The notes below the pieces were generated by a model. That model did no database searches. It had not been told where the DNA came from and worked only from the letters and a program-made list of their open reading frames with translations. The position numbers and the translations under genes were made by a program. From assembly GCA_947455195.1 (NCBI GenBank), contig CANGMI010000001.1, positions 496,001-560,000 on the forward strand: a DNA stretch of 64,000 nucleotides, given 5' to 3'. Positions 28,568-37,468 of the stretch are shown here, piece after piece (the first letter of the stretch is position 1; each line of letters opens with the position of its first letter). Origin of the DNA: Pseudomonadota bacterium. GTDB lineage: Bacteria > Pseudomonadota > Gammaproteobacteria > Burkholderiales > SG8-39.

Positions 28568-31003
28568 TCAGACCCGTACGTCGGGCCGAATGCGGGGGCG
28601 TCGCCCTGCCCGCTCGAGCACCACCGGTTGCAGCGGCGCAGCCGTGTAGGAGCGTGCCACCTGAGCGGGGTCGGGCGTGCTCTGGAGCGTGGTGCGTTGC
28701 CACGGTCGCCGCCCGGCCGAGATGATAAGCGCATCCATCCCTGCCGGCGGCAACTCCTGTCCGTGCTCGGTTCCGGCAGCGCGCGAAATGCTTTCGTTCA
28801 TCAAGGTGCCGCCCAGGTCGTTGGCCCCGGCCGCCAGGCATGCACCCGCCCCCTCGCGCCCGAGCTTGACCCACGAAGCCTGCACCGAGGGCAACACCGG
28901 ATGGAGTGCAAGGCGCGCCACCGCATGCATCAGCAGGGCCTCGCGCCACGTGGGGCCGTGGCGGGCTTCGCCGCGCAGGGCCATCGGCGCCTCCATGTGC
29001 ACGAAGGGCAGCGGCACGAACTCGGTAAAGACCCCTCGGCGCGACTGCAGATCGCGCACCACCAGCAGGTGTCGCGCCCAGTGACGAGGCGACTCGACAT
29101 GGCCGTACATGATCGTGGCGGTGGCGCGCAGCCCCACGGTGGCAGCAGCCTCCATCACGGCCACCCAGGCAGCGGTATCGATCTTGTCGGGGCAGATCAC
29201 GCGACGAACCTCGTCATCGAGGATCTCGGCTGCGGTGCCAGGCAGCGAACCGAGTCCGGCGCGCTGCAATCGCTCGAGAAAGCCCGCGAGTGGCAGGCCC
29301 AGCGTGGCCGCCCCCTGGGTGATCTCGAGCGGCGAGAAGGCATGCACGTGCATGCCCGATTGCACTTCCTTCACGGCACGCGCAATCGCCAGGTAGGTCT
29401 CACCGGTATAGCCCGGATGGATGCCACCCTGCATGCAGACCTCGGTGGCGCCACGCTGCCAGGCCTCGTCGACCCGGCGCTGGATCTCGGCGATCGACAG
29501 GTCGTAGGGTTCGCCACGCAGCTCTGCCGATGCTGCGCCTCGCCCCTTGGAAAAGGCGCAGAACCGGCAACGGTAAGTGCATACATTGGTGTAGTTGATG
29601 TTGCGATTGACGACATAGCCCACCCGATCGCCATTCATCGCCTGCCGCAAGCGATCAGCAGCCGCGGCCACCATGCCCACTTCGTCGCCACGGGCCTGGA
29701 ACAGCCGGGTGACCTCCCCCTCGTCGAGCCGGTCTCCTGCACTGGCGCGCGCCAGGATGGAATCGACCGACGGACGAACAGCGGTCGCACGAGGACCGGT
29801 ACGCAGACCGGCATCGGCCGACGCAGGCGCCTGGGGCAGCGCGGGCAGTGCCACGTCGCTGCGGCCTGGCGCCCAATCATCGGTACGCGCCAGTCCGTCG
29901 GCGTCGATGAGGGCACGCACGCGCGGCGCGAGGTCAGGGGCCAACCAGCGATCGGCAGCCAGGATGTACGCCGGATAGATCGCCAGCCGCTCGACCAGTA
30001 CCTTGCCACCACGCGCCGTGGCATGCGCGAGTGCCTCGAGGTGCGGCCAGGGGGCCTCCGGATTGACATGATCGATGGTCACCGGCGAAACGCCGCCCCA
30101 GTCGTTGACGCCGGCCGCAATCGCCCGCTCGTACTCGAGCGGAGAGAGATTGGGCGGCACCTGGATGTTCATCTCGCCACCGAAGATGATGCGTGCCACC
30201 GCCACCGTCCAGGCCAGGTCGTCGAAGTCGGGCTCGAGCGCACCCTGCATCGGCGTGGCCGTCTTGGCCCGGAAGTTCTGCACGATCACTTCCTGCAGAT
30301 GGCCATGCCGCGCATGACTCTCGCGCAAGGCAAGCAGTGCATCGATACGCTCGTCGCGCGTCTCGCCGATGCCGATGAGGATGCCGCTGGTGAAGGGCAC
30401 ACGAAGTCGACCCGCTGCCTCGATGGTCGCCAGGCGCACGGACGGATGCTTGTCGGGCGATCCGAAATGGGGCCCACCCCGCTGGCACAGGCGGGCAGCA
30501 CTCGATTCGAGCATGATGCCCTGCGAGACCGAAACAGCCCGCAATCGTGCGATCTCCTCCTCGGTCATGACGCCCGGGTTCGCATGGGGCAGGAGCGTGG
30601 TCTCCTCGAGTACGGCGCGACACATGGCCACCAGATAGTCGATGGTGCTTGCAAAACCCATGGCATCGAGCGCTTCACGCGCCTGCCGGTACCGCACCTC
30701 AGGCTTGTCGCCGAGGGTAAAGAGCGCTTCGCGACAACCGGCCCGTTCGCCTGCCCGGGCAATGGCGAGCACCTCGTCCCGACTCAGGTAAGGCGTGCCG
30801 GCACGCCGCGGCGTGGTGGCAAAGGTGCAGTAATGACACCGATCGCGACACAGGCGCGTGAGCGGAATGAAGACCTTGCGCGACCAGGACACGCGCGCCC
30901 CGTGGACCTCGTCGCGCAGCGCGGCGGCCCGCGCAAGCAGTTCGGACATCGACGCCGAATGCACGAAGGCGCGCACTGCCTGCCCGTCGATCGGCGGCTT
31001 CAT
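28568..31003 (-). CDS. fbiC: Fused Fo synthase CofG-CofH (FbiC-type)
   Basis: An 811-residue protein with two radical SAM domains, which make the deazaflavin chromophore Fo from tyrosine and the pyrimidine 5-amino-6-ribitylaminouracil. The N-terminal CofG domain has C52xxxC56xxC59 (LCRDRCHYC); the C-terminal CofH domain has C475xxxC479xxC482 (VCTYRCRFC). A linker rich in Ala/Pro (about 385-420) joins them. Archaea and many bacteria encode the halves separately; the fusion is best known from actinobacteria. The ATG at 31003 is 1 bp after the cofC stop. Confidence 0.96.
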   Translation of the reverse strand: MKPPIDGQAVRAFVHSASMSELLARAAALRDEVHGARVSWSRKVFIPLTRLCRDRCHYCTFATTPRRAGTPYLSRDEVLAIARAGERAGCREALFTLGDKPEVRYRQAREALDAMGFASTIDYLVAMCRAVLEETTLLPHANPGVMTEEEIARLRAVSVSQGIMLESSAARLCQRGGPHFGSPDKHPSVRLATIEAAGRLRVPFTSGILIGIGETRDERIDALLALRESHARHGHLQEVIVQNFRAKTATPMQGALEPDFDDLAWTVAVARIIFGGEMNIQVPPNLSPLEYERAIAAGVNDWGGVSPVTIDHVNPEAPWPHLEALAHATARGGKVLVERLAIYPAYILAADRWLAPDLAPRVRALIDADGLARTDDWAPGRSDVALPALPQAPASADAGLRTGPRATAVRPSVDSILARASAGDRLDEGEVTRLFQARGDEVGMVAAAADRLRQAMNGDRVGYVVNRNINYTNVCTYRCRFCAFSKGRGAASAELRGEPYDLSIAEIQRRVDEAWQRGATEVCMQGGIHPGYTGETYLAIARAVKEVQSGMHVHAFSPLEITQGAATLGLPLAGFLERLQRAGLGSLPGTAAEILDDEVRRVICPDKIDTAAWVAVMEAAATVGLRATATIMYGHVESPRHWARHLLVVRDLQSRRGVFTEFVPLPFVHMEAPMALRGEARHGPTWREALLMHAVARLALHPVLPSVQASWVKLGREGAGACLAAGANDLGGTLMNESISRAAGTEHGQELPPAGMDALIISAGRRPWQRTTLQSTPDPAQVARSYTAAPLQPVVLERAGRRPRIRPDVRV

Positions 31004-31004
31004 G

Positions 31005-31661
31005 TCAGGCTGCCTCGACGCACCAGGTCCGGATCGACGATGCCTGCCAGGCGCCGAGGTCGGCTGGCGTGTCGATGTCGTGCGCAAGTCCGGGGCGGCG
31101 CAGATGCCGTACCGACAACCCGCAGGCCCGCGCGATCGCGCCATGCGCTTCGCAACTGCTGGCACCGAACGCAGGGACAAAGCCACGCGCGAGGGGAAAG
31201 CGCAGCCCGTTGGTACCGGCCTCGGCTGCGTCGGGCGCGATGAGGACCTCATCGGCCGGACCTTCGAGCAGGGCGTGCAGATCGCTCGCGTCGAGTAACG
31301 GCAGATCGGCCGGCAGGACGAGGGCGCGCCGGGCACCCAGCAGACCCGCCTCGCGGACCGCCCATTCCAGCGCGGCATTCAGGCCAAGCGCGGTCGGTTC
31401 GAGCAGCGGCAGCGCGCCGCACTCGCGCGCGAAGGCCAGTGTGTCGAGGTCAGGACTGACGACCAGCACACCGGCCAGGCCCGCATCACTGCCCGGGCGC
31501 CGCGCTGCAGCCCACTGCACGGCAACCCGTACGACATGGCTCAGCAACTGCCGGTTGAGCCGCTCGCGCGCCGCTCCGCCGAGCACCGGCGCCAGCCGCG
31601 ATTTGCCGGTGGCGAGGCCGCGGGCCGGAATGACGATGCAGTCCTGCCGTGTTGCCATCAT
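31005..31661 (-). CDS. cofC: Phospholactate (or analogue) guanylyltransferase CofC
   Basis: A 218-residue nucleotidyltransferase that activates 2-phospholactate, PEP or 3-phosphoglycerate with GTP for CofD. Visible motifs are [17 protein letters not shown] (about 11-27), VVSPD (about 67-71), [10 protein letters not shown] (about 113-122) and the C-terminal HDIDTPADL (about 193-201), the metal-binding region. Its ATG overlaps the stop codon of the ABC ATPase livF by ATGA, tying F420 synthesis to the transporter operon. Proteobacterial CofC may prefer 3-phosphoglycerate; that is an inference. Confidence 0.9.
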   Translation of the reverse strand: MMATRQDCIVIPARGLATGKSRLAPVLGGAARERLNRQLLSHVVRVAVQWAAARRPGSDAGLAGVLVVSPDLDTLAFARECGALPLLEPTALGLNAALEWAVREAGLLGARRALVLPADLPLLDASDLHALLEGPADEVLIAPDAAEAGTNGLRFPLARGFVPAFGASSCEAHGAIARACGLSVRHLRRPGLAHDIDTPADLGAWQASSIRTWCVEAA

Positions 31662-32404
31662 GCTGCCGAGTCACGCCTCGTGCCGGCAGCCAGTCCGAGG
31701 TAGGTCTCGATGACCCGGGGATGCGTTGCAAGAGAACGCGCCTCGCCCTCGAGCACCATGTCGCCAGTCTCGAGCACATAGGCATGGTCGGCCACCTGAA
31801 GCGCAGCGCGCGCGTTCTGCTCGACGAGCAGGATCGACACGCCGGTGCGACGCAGATCGGCAATGATCTGGAAGATCTCGCGGACGACCAGAGGGGCCAG
31901 GCCCAGACTGGGTTCATCGAGCATCAGGACGCGGGGGCGTGTCATCAACGCGCGACCCAGCGCCAGCATCTGACGCTCGCCCCCCGAGAGCGTGCCGGCC
32001 AACTGGCTGCGGCGCTCGCGCAGGCGCGGGAAGCGCTGATAGACCGCCTCGAGATCGGCGTCGATGCCGCGCTCCCGGCGCCGGTAACGCGCGAACGCGC
32101 CCAGCACCAGATTGTCGGCCACGGTCATCTCGCCGAAGAGTTCACGCCGCTCCGGAACCAGGACAAGCCCTTGTGCGACGCGCGCCTCGACATCGTCGCC
32201 GCTCACGTCACGCCCCTCGTAACGCACCACTCCCCGCGCGGGCAGCAGGCCCATGATGGCTGCCAGCATCGTGGTCTTGCCGGCACCGTTGGGGCCGATC
32301 ACGGTCACGATGGACCCTGCCGGGAGAACGAGGCGGGCGCCATGCAGCGCCTCGACCTTGCCATAGGCCACCGACAGCCCGTCGACTTCGAGCATGGGAC
32401 TCAT
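31658..32404 (-). CDS. livF: Branched-chain-type ABC transporter ATPase (LivF)
   Basis: A 248-residue ABC ATPase. Walker A is GPNGAGKTT (about 38-46), the signature LSGGERQ (about 138-144), Walker B LMLDEPS, and the switch His region LLVEQNA is LivF-like. It pairs with the LivG domain fused to LivM. It begins with an ATGA overlap on livMG and ends with an ATGA overlap on cofC. The HAAT family carries hydrophobic amino acids but also aromatic acids, urea and amides in soil bacteria. Confidence 0.93.
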   Translation of the reverse strand: MSPMLEVDGLSVAYGKVEALHGARLVLPAGSIVTVIGPNGAGKTTMLAAIMGLLPARGVVRYEGRDVSGDDVEARVAQGLVLVPERRELFGEMTVADNLVLGAFARYRRRERGIDADLEAVYQRFPRLRERRSQLAGTLSGGERQMLALGRALMTRPRVLMLDEPSLGLAPLVVREIFQIIADLRRTGVSILLVEQNARAALQVADHAYVLETGDMVLEGEARSLATHPRVIETYLGLAAGTRRDSAA

Positions 32405-34185
32405 TCGACCCCACCCAGATAAGCCTCGATCACGGCCGGGTTGGCCTGGATCTCGTGTGGAAGACCGGTGGCGATCTGTTCGCCAAACTGCATCACGACC
32501 AGACGATCGACAAGATTCATCACGAAATCCATGTCGTGCTCGACCAGCAGGATCGATACCCCTTCGCCGCGCAGGCGCACCAGCAGATCGGCCAGCGCCC
32601 GCTTTTCCTGGTAGCGCAGACCCGCCGCCGGCTCATCGAGCAACAGCAGCATCGGATCGGCCGCCAGCGCACGCGCCACCTCGAGGATGCGCTGCGACCC
32701 GAGTGGCAGGCTTCCCGCCGGCGCGAGCAGTTCGGCACCGAGACCGACCCGCTCGAGTTGCACCCTCGCCTCACGCAGCATCGAACGCTCGGCGGCCCGA
32801 TCGAGACGCAAGGCAGCGCCCATCACGCCACCGGATGCCCGCAGGTGAGCCCCGATGGCAACGTTCTCGATGACTGACATGCCGGGCCGCAATTGCACAT
32901 GCTGGAAGGTGCGAGCCACCCCGCGCTGGGCGATCTGTCGCGAGCGCAGGTGATCGACACGCTCACCGCGCAGCCAGACTTCGCCTGCGCTGGGCGCGAG
33001 CACGCCCGTGATGAGGTTGAACATCGTGCTCTTGCCAGCCCCGTTGGGCCCGATGAGACCGAGGATCTCGCCAGCACGCATCTCGAACGAGATCCGGTTG
33101 ACGGCAACCAGCCCGCCAAAGCGACGAACGGCCTGGCGCACTTCGAGCAGCGGTTCACCGGCGGCGGGCTTGGGTCGGGACGCAAGCGTGGCCTCAGGTT
33201 CGACCTTCGAAGGTTCGAGGTCGGGAACGGCCACCGGCTGTTCGAGCGGCAGGAAGCGCGACAGGAACGGCATGATGCCGGTGCGTGCGCGCTGCAGCAG
33301 AAGCACCATCAGCAGGCCGAAGACGATGGTCTCGAAATTGCCCGACGCGTGAATGAGACGCGGCAGGATGTCCTGCAGCCATTGCTTGAGCACCGTGAGC
33401 ACGGTTGCACCAACGACCGCGCCCCAGACATGGCTTGCACCGCCGATCACGGCCATGAAGAGGTACTCGATCGACAGATTGATCGAGAAGGGTGACGGAT
33501 TGACGAAACGGATCAGGTGGGCGTATAGCCAGCCCGAGAGGCAGGCCAGCAGGGCCGAAACCAGAAAGATCACCGCACGGTAGTGCTGGGTATCGACGCC
33601 GCAGCTCTCCGCCATCATGACGCCACCGCGCAGGGCCCTGATCGCGCGCCCGGGCCGCGAGTCGAGCAGATTGCGCATCGCCACCAGCGCCAGCACGACG
33701 AAGATCCAGACCAGGTAGTAGAACTCGCGTCCGGTGTTCACCACATGCTCGCCGATCTGCAGCGGCGGCACGCCGGTGATGCCGGTCTGCCCGCCCAGTC
33801 CGTCGACATTGGCAAAGAGGTAATACAGGCTGATGCCCCACGCGATCGTGCCAACCGGCAGGAAGTGGCCCGAGAGGCGCAGCGTGATGACGGCGAGGAG
33901 CATGGCCACCGCCGTCGTGAGGGCGAGACCGGCCGGCAGCGTCAGCCAGGGCGACCAGCCGAACTGTGTGGTGAGAACAGCCGTCGTGTAGGCACCCAGT
34001 CCGACGAAGGCCGCCTGCCCGAACGAGGTGAGCCCTCCCACCCCGGTGAGGAGGCTGCAGCCGATGGCGACCAGACTCGCCAGACCGATGTAGTTGAGCA
34101 GGGTGACAGAGAACTCCGACACGACCAGTGGCGCGAGGGCCAGCACCGCGAGGGCTGCCAGCGAGAGGAGGCGCTGCGGACTCAT
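32401..34185 (-). CDS. Fused LivM permease - LivG ATPase
   Basis: A 594-residue fusion. Residues about 1-305 form the LivM-type permease with eight or more membrane helices ([27 protein letters not shown]-like region near 40-65 and the [13 protein letters not shown] motif near 247). A linker rich in Pro/Glu/Lys (about 315-345) leads to a LivG-type ATPase with Walker [10 protein letters not shown], a LivG-like [15 protein letters not shown] in place of the usual LSGGQ signature, and Walker [12 protein letters not shown]. Start overlaps livH by ATGA. LivM and LivG are usually separate; fusions occur in some Burkholderiales. Confidence 0.92.
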   Translation of the reverse strand: MSPQRLLSLAALAVLALAPLVVSEFSVTLLNYIGLASLVAIGCSLLTGVGGLTSFGQAAFVGLGAYTTAVLTTQFGWSPWLTLPAGLALTTAVAMLLAVITLRLSGHFLPVGTIAWGISLYYLFANVDGLGGQTGITGVPPLQIGEHVVNTGREFYYLVWIFVVLALVAMRNLLDSRPGRAIRALRGGVMMAESCGVDTQHYRAVIFLVSALLACLSGWLYAHLIRFVNPSPFSINLSIEYLFMAVIGGASHVWGAVVGATVLTVLKQWLQDILPRLIHASGNFETIVFGLLMVLLLQRARTGIMPFLSRFLPLEQPVAVPDLEPSKVEPEATLASRPKPAAGEPLLEVRQAVRRFGGLVAVNRISFEMRAGEILGLIGPNGAGKSTMFNLITGVLAPSAGEVWLRGERVDHLRSRQIAQRGVARTFQHVQLRPGMSVIENVAIGAHLRASGGVMGAALRLDRAAERSMLREARVQLERVGLGAELLAPAGSLPLGSQRILEVARALAADPMLLLLDEPAAGLRYQEKRALADLLVRLRGEGVSILLVEHDMDFVMNLVDRLVVMQFGEQIATGLPHEIQANPAVIEAYLGGVE

Positions 34186-35225
34186 TCCTCGTCTTCCTCT
34201 TCGACATGACGGGTGCGCAGACTGAGCCACACCAGAACCGGCAGCAACGCCGTGAAGACGATCACTTCCTTCAGTGCACTCGCGTAAAACGAGCCGAACG
34301 ACTCGAGCATGCCGACCAGCACGGCCCCCACCGCGGCCAGCGGGTAGGAGACGATGGCACCGACCACGGACCCGACGAAACCCTTCAGTCCGATGAGGAA
34401 GCCCGAGTCGTAATAGATGGTGGCAATGGGCGCGACCAGAATGCCGGAAACCGCCCCGATGCCTGCGGCGAGCGTGAAGGTCAGTTTGCCCGCCAGCGTG
34501 GTGCTGATGCCCACCAGGCGAGCGCCGGTGCGGTTGACGGCTGTCGCCCGCAGGGCCTTGCCGTAGATCGTGCGCTCGAAGAAGAGGTAGAGAACGATGA
34601 TGAGGAGCATCGAGGCGCCGATGACCAGAAGGCTTTGTCCCGATACCGTCATGACCCCCAGTTCGAAGCGCGCGTCGGTGAAGGCCGGCGTACGCGCGCC
34701 TTCCGGACCGAAGAACACCAGCCCGAGGCCCTGCATCGCGAAGTGCACCGCCACCGACACGATGAGCAGCACCAGCACCGACGCTCGCTGCAGGGGCTGG
34801 AAGGCCAGTCGGTAGACCATCGCGCCCAGCGGAACGATGAGCGCAATGCTGAGCACGATCTGCACGATGAGCGGTGGGTTGCGGGGGGCAAGCCAGGTGG
34901 CCAGCGCCGCAAGGGCAAGCGGCAGCGCCACGTTGAAGGCCAGCGATCGGGGCAGACGCCGCCAGCGACCTTCGCGCCACGCCACCACCCCATCAACCAG
35001 TGCGGTGGCAAGTCCGGCACATACGAGCAACCACACGGTGCCCGGTACCTTGCCCAGTTGCAGGCTGGCCAGCGTGAGCGCGCCGTAGGAGACGAACTCG
35101 CCCTGCGGGACCCAGAGCACCCGGGTCACGACGAAGACCAGCACGATCGCCAGCGCCAGCAGTGCGTAGATCGCACCGTTGGTGAGTCCATCCTGAGAGA
35201 GCAGCAGTGCTATCTGAACATCCAT
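34182..35225 (-). CDS. livH: Branched-chain-type ABC transporter permease (LivH)
   Basis: A 347-residue inner-membrane permease. It starts DVQIALLLSQDGLTNGAIYALLALAIVLVF, typical of LivH, and has the GLKGFVGSVVGAI motif (about 282-294) near the coupling loop. The C-terminus is unusually acidic (HVEEEDEE). It is first in the minus-strand unit livH-livMG-livF-cofC-cofGH-npdG-cofE-cofD-coxLMS; the longer reading frame upstream is not supported. A divergent 191-bp region separates it from livK. Confidence 0.92.
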   Translation of the reverse strand: MDVQIALLLSQDGLTNGAIYALLALAIVLVFVVTRVLWVPQGEFVSYGALTLASLQLGKVPGTVWLLVCAGLATALVDGVVAWREGRWRRLPRSLAFNVALPLALAALATWLAPRNPPLIVQIVLSIALIVPLGAMVYRLAFQPLQRASVLVLLIVSVAVHFAMQGLGLVFFGPEGARTPAFTDARFELGVMTVSGQSLLVIGASMLLIIVLYLFFERTIYGKALRATAVNRTGARLVGISTTLAGKLTFTLAAGIGAVSGILVAPIATIYYDSGFLIGLKGFVGSVVGAIVSYPLAAVGAVLVGMLESFGSFYASALKEVIVFTALLPVLVWLSLRTRHVEEEDEE

Positions 35226-35359
35226 CACCAGCCCTGTCGTTTGCCCTTGCCCCCCGTGCGCACGCGCCACCGCGCACGTGCCCCCTGCAACAGGCCGCAT
35301 GAGCGAACCTGCTGCACTCCCGCGACCACCGGCATCCTGCTGCAGTGCTCGCGTCGCGA

Positions 35360-35387
35360 TTGTCAGCCGCGATGTCACGGTTATTAT
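35360..35387 (+). promoter_or_regulatory. Sigma-70 promoter for livK
   Basis: TTGTCA (35360-35365) and TATTAT (35382-35387) are separated by 16 bp, each five of six to consensus. The predicted start of transcription near 35394 leaves a leader of about 23 nt, including the TTGGAGG ribosome-binding site at 35402-35408. I see no equally clear promoter for livH on the other strand. Confidence 0.6.
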
Positions 35388-35416
35388 ACGGGCATGATCC
35401 ATTGGAGGTGCCCAAC

Positions 35417-36589
35417 ATGCCAGCACGTACAGATTGCAAGGCCGCGGTTCGACCACTGCTCGCCACCCTGGGCGCCCTTGCTGCGCTCGCCTTCAGCCCG
35501 GCCGGTCATGCACAGGTAAAGATCGGTTTCATCTTTGCAGCGACTGGCCCCAATGCCTCCCTGGGGGTGAACTACCAGCGTGCCATCAGCCTGCTGCCCA
35601 AGACAGTCGGTGGCGAGCCCGCCGAGTACTTCTTCTACGACGACCAGTCTGATGCAACGACCGCGGTGAAGGGTGCCCGCAAGCTTACCCTCGAGGACAA
35701 GGTCGACATTCTGGTCGGTTCGTCCTCCACGCCGTCGTGCCAGGGCATGGCCGAGGTGGCGCTCGAAACGCGCACACCGCAACTGGCGATGGCACCGATC
35801 CTGATCGCCAGGGACAAGTGGCCCTGGATCTTCTCGCTGCCGCAACCGGTACCGCTCATGATGGACGCGGTGGTCGAGCGCATGAAGGCCGATGGCGCGA
35901 AGCGCGTGTCCTACATCGGCTTTGCCGATGCGTGGGGCGATGTGGTCCTGAAGAGCTTCCAGGTCGATGTCGACAAGCAGAAGGCCGGCATCGAGATCGT
36001 GGCCAACGAACGATTCGCGCGTACCGATACCTCGGTCACCTCACAGGTGCTCAAGATGGTTGCAGCCCGCCCTGACGCGGTGCTGATCGGCGCCTCGGGC
36101 ACCCCGGGCGCGCTGCCGCAACTCGGTCTGGCCGAGCGCGGATTCAAGGGCAAGGTCTATCACACCCATGGCGCCATCAATCAGGAGTTCCTGCGCATCG
36201 GCGGCAAGGCGGTCGAGGGCGCGATGGCACCCGCCGGCCCGGTGACGGTGGCCGAGCAACTGCCCGACACGAACCCGATCAAGAAGGTGGCCTCGGACTT
36301 CAACCGCACATGGGACGCCGCCTACGGGCGGGAGTCGCGCAATGCCTTTTCCGGCTACACCTACGATGCATGGGTGCTCACCAATGCAGCCGCACCGGCC
36401 GCCCTGCGAAAGGCTCGCCCGGGCACGCCCGAATTCCGCCAGGCCCTGCGCGATTCGATCGAGGCATCGAAGAACGTGGTGGGGGTGCATGGCGTGTATT
36501 CGCTCTCGGCCGATGACCACTCGGGCACCGACAGCCGAGCCCGCGTGATGGTTCGCGTCGAAGGCGGCGAGTGGCGCTACATGCCCTGA
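35417..36589 (+). CDS. livK: ABC transporter substrate-binding protein (LivK/HAAT family)
   Basis: A 390-residue periplasmic binding protein with a cleavable signal peptide (hydrophobic core LLATLGALAALAFSPAGHA, cleavage likely after AHA/GHA-Q) and the type I fold start VKIGFIFAATGPNASLG. The family binds branched-chain amino acids, amides or aromatic acids. The ATG at 35417 has TTGGAGG 8 bp upstream. It is divergent from the livH operon and precedes an enoyl-CoA hydratase and a feruloyl-CoA synthase-like gene, which suggests an aromatic (hydroxycinnamate-like) ligand. Confidence 0.92.
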   Translation: MPARTDCKAAVRPLLATLGALAALAFSPAGHAQVKIGFIFAATGPNASLGVNYQRAISLLPKTVGGEPAEYFFYDDQSDATTAVKGARKLTLEDKVDILVGSSSTPSCQGMAEVALETRTPQLAMAPILIARDKWPWIFSLPQPVPLMMDAVVERMKADGAKRVSYIGFADAWGDVVLKSFQVDVDKQKAGIEIVANERFARTDTSVTSQVLKMVAARPDAVLIGASGTPGALPQLGLAERGFKGKVYHTHGAINQEFLRIGGKAVEGAMAPAGPVTVAEQLPDTNPIKKVASDFNRTWDAAYGRESRNAFSGYTYDAWVLTNAAAPAALRKARPGTPEFRQALRDSIEASKNVVGVHGVYSLSADDHSGTDSRARVMVRVEGGEWRYMP

Positions 36590-36607
36590 GCGGCGCTGCA
36601 GGACGAA

Positions 36608-36639
36608 GCCCGGCAACGTTGCGGGCCTGCAAGGGCAGG
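36608..36639 (+). other. Two tandem hairpins between livK and the hydratase gene
   Basis: First hairpin: GCCCG-g-CAAC / GTTG-CGGGC (36608-36626). Second: CCTGC-AAGG-GCAGG (36626-36639). Neither is followed by a T-run. Such stems after a binding-protein gene often stabilise its mRNA or attenuate the downstream genes, raising binding protein over the enzymes. Confidence 0.4.
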
Positions 36640-36670
36640 TCGTGCAAGACCAGCGTGAGGAGCATCACCG

Positions 36671-37468
36671 ATGAGCATCACCGGGGCCGATGAGGCCGCA
36701 AAGACCGTCCGCGTCGACATGGACGGCGAGGTCGCCATTGTCACGCTCGATCGCGCCGCCAAGCGCAACGCCATCGACGAGCGCACCGTGGCCGCGTTGG
36801 GTCAGGCCTTCGCGAACTTGCCCGCGGCCGCACGCGCTGCGGTTCTCACCGGTGCGGGCGAACACTTCTGCGCAGGGCTCGACCTGTCGGAACTGGGTGA
36901 AGTGAACGCTGCCGAGGCGCTCTTCCATTCGCGCTTGTGGCACAGGGCCTTCGAGGACATCCAGTTCGGTCGCGTGCCAGTCGTTGCGGTGCTTCATGGT
37001 GCGGTGGTGGGAGGGGGACTCGAACTGGCCGCCTCGACCCACATCCGCGTTGCCGAAGCATCGACCTTCTTTGCGCTGCCTGAAGGACAACGCGGCATTT
37101 TCCTGGGCGGTGGGGGCACTGCGCGCCTGCCGCGCATCATCGGCGTACCGCTCATCACCGACATGATGCTTACCGGGCGCACGCTCGATGCCGCCGAGGG
37201 CTTGCGAGTCGGGCTCGCGCAGTACCAGGTACCCGACGGACAAGGGCTCGCCAAGGGCCTCGAACTCGCACACATCATCGCCCGTAACGCGCCGATGACC
37301 AATTACGCGGTCACCCATGCCCTGCCGCGTATCGCCGACATGAGCATCGAGCAGGGTCTGCTGCTCGAGGCCATGACCTCCTCGATCGTTCAGGATGCCC
37401 CCGAGGCCAAGGCACGCATGCGTGCCTTTCTCGAAGGGCGGGCCGCCAAGGTGAGGCCACCCGCATGA
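36671..37468 (+). CDS. Enoyl-CoA hydratase/isomerase (crotonase family)
   Basis: A 265-residue crotonase-fold protein. The oxyanion-hole motifs are present: HFCAGLDLSEL (about 66-76) and GAVVGGGLELAA (about 109-120); residues LPEGQRGIFLGGGGT (about 136-150) form the active-site loop. The crotonase acid-base Glu positions are only partly conserved, so hydratase, hydratase-lyase or isomerase activity are all possible. GAGGAG precedes the ATG. It overlaps the acyl-CoA ligase gene by ATGA, which suggests action on the same acyl-CoA. Confidence 0.85.
   Translation: MSITGADEAAKTVRVDMDGEVAIVTLDRAAKRNAIDERTVAALGQAFANLPAAARAAVLTGAGEHFCAGLDLSELGEVNAAEALFHSRLWHRAFEDIQFGRVPVVAVLHGAVVGGGLELAASTHIRVAEASTFFALPEGQRGIFLGGGGTARLPRIIGVPLITDMMLTGRTLDAAEGLRVGLAQYQVPDGQGLAKGLELAHIIARNAPMTNYAVTHALPRIADMSIEQGLLLEAMTSSIVQDAPEAKARMRAFLEGRAAKVRPPA

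Noticed and set aside
28460-31243. A 927-codon open frame on the plus strand opposite cofGH
   Set aside because: It is an artefact of high GC: the composition lacks domains, it is full of Arg/His, and the minus strand encodes the clear FbiC protein.
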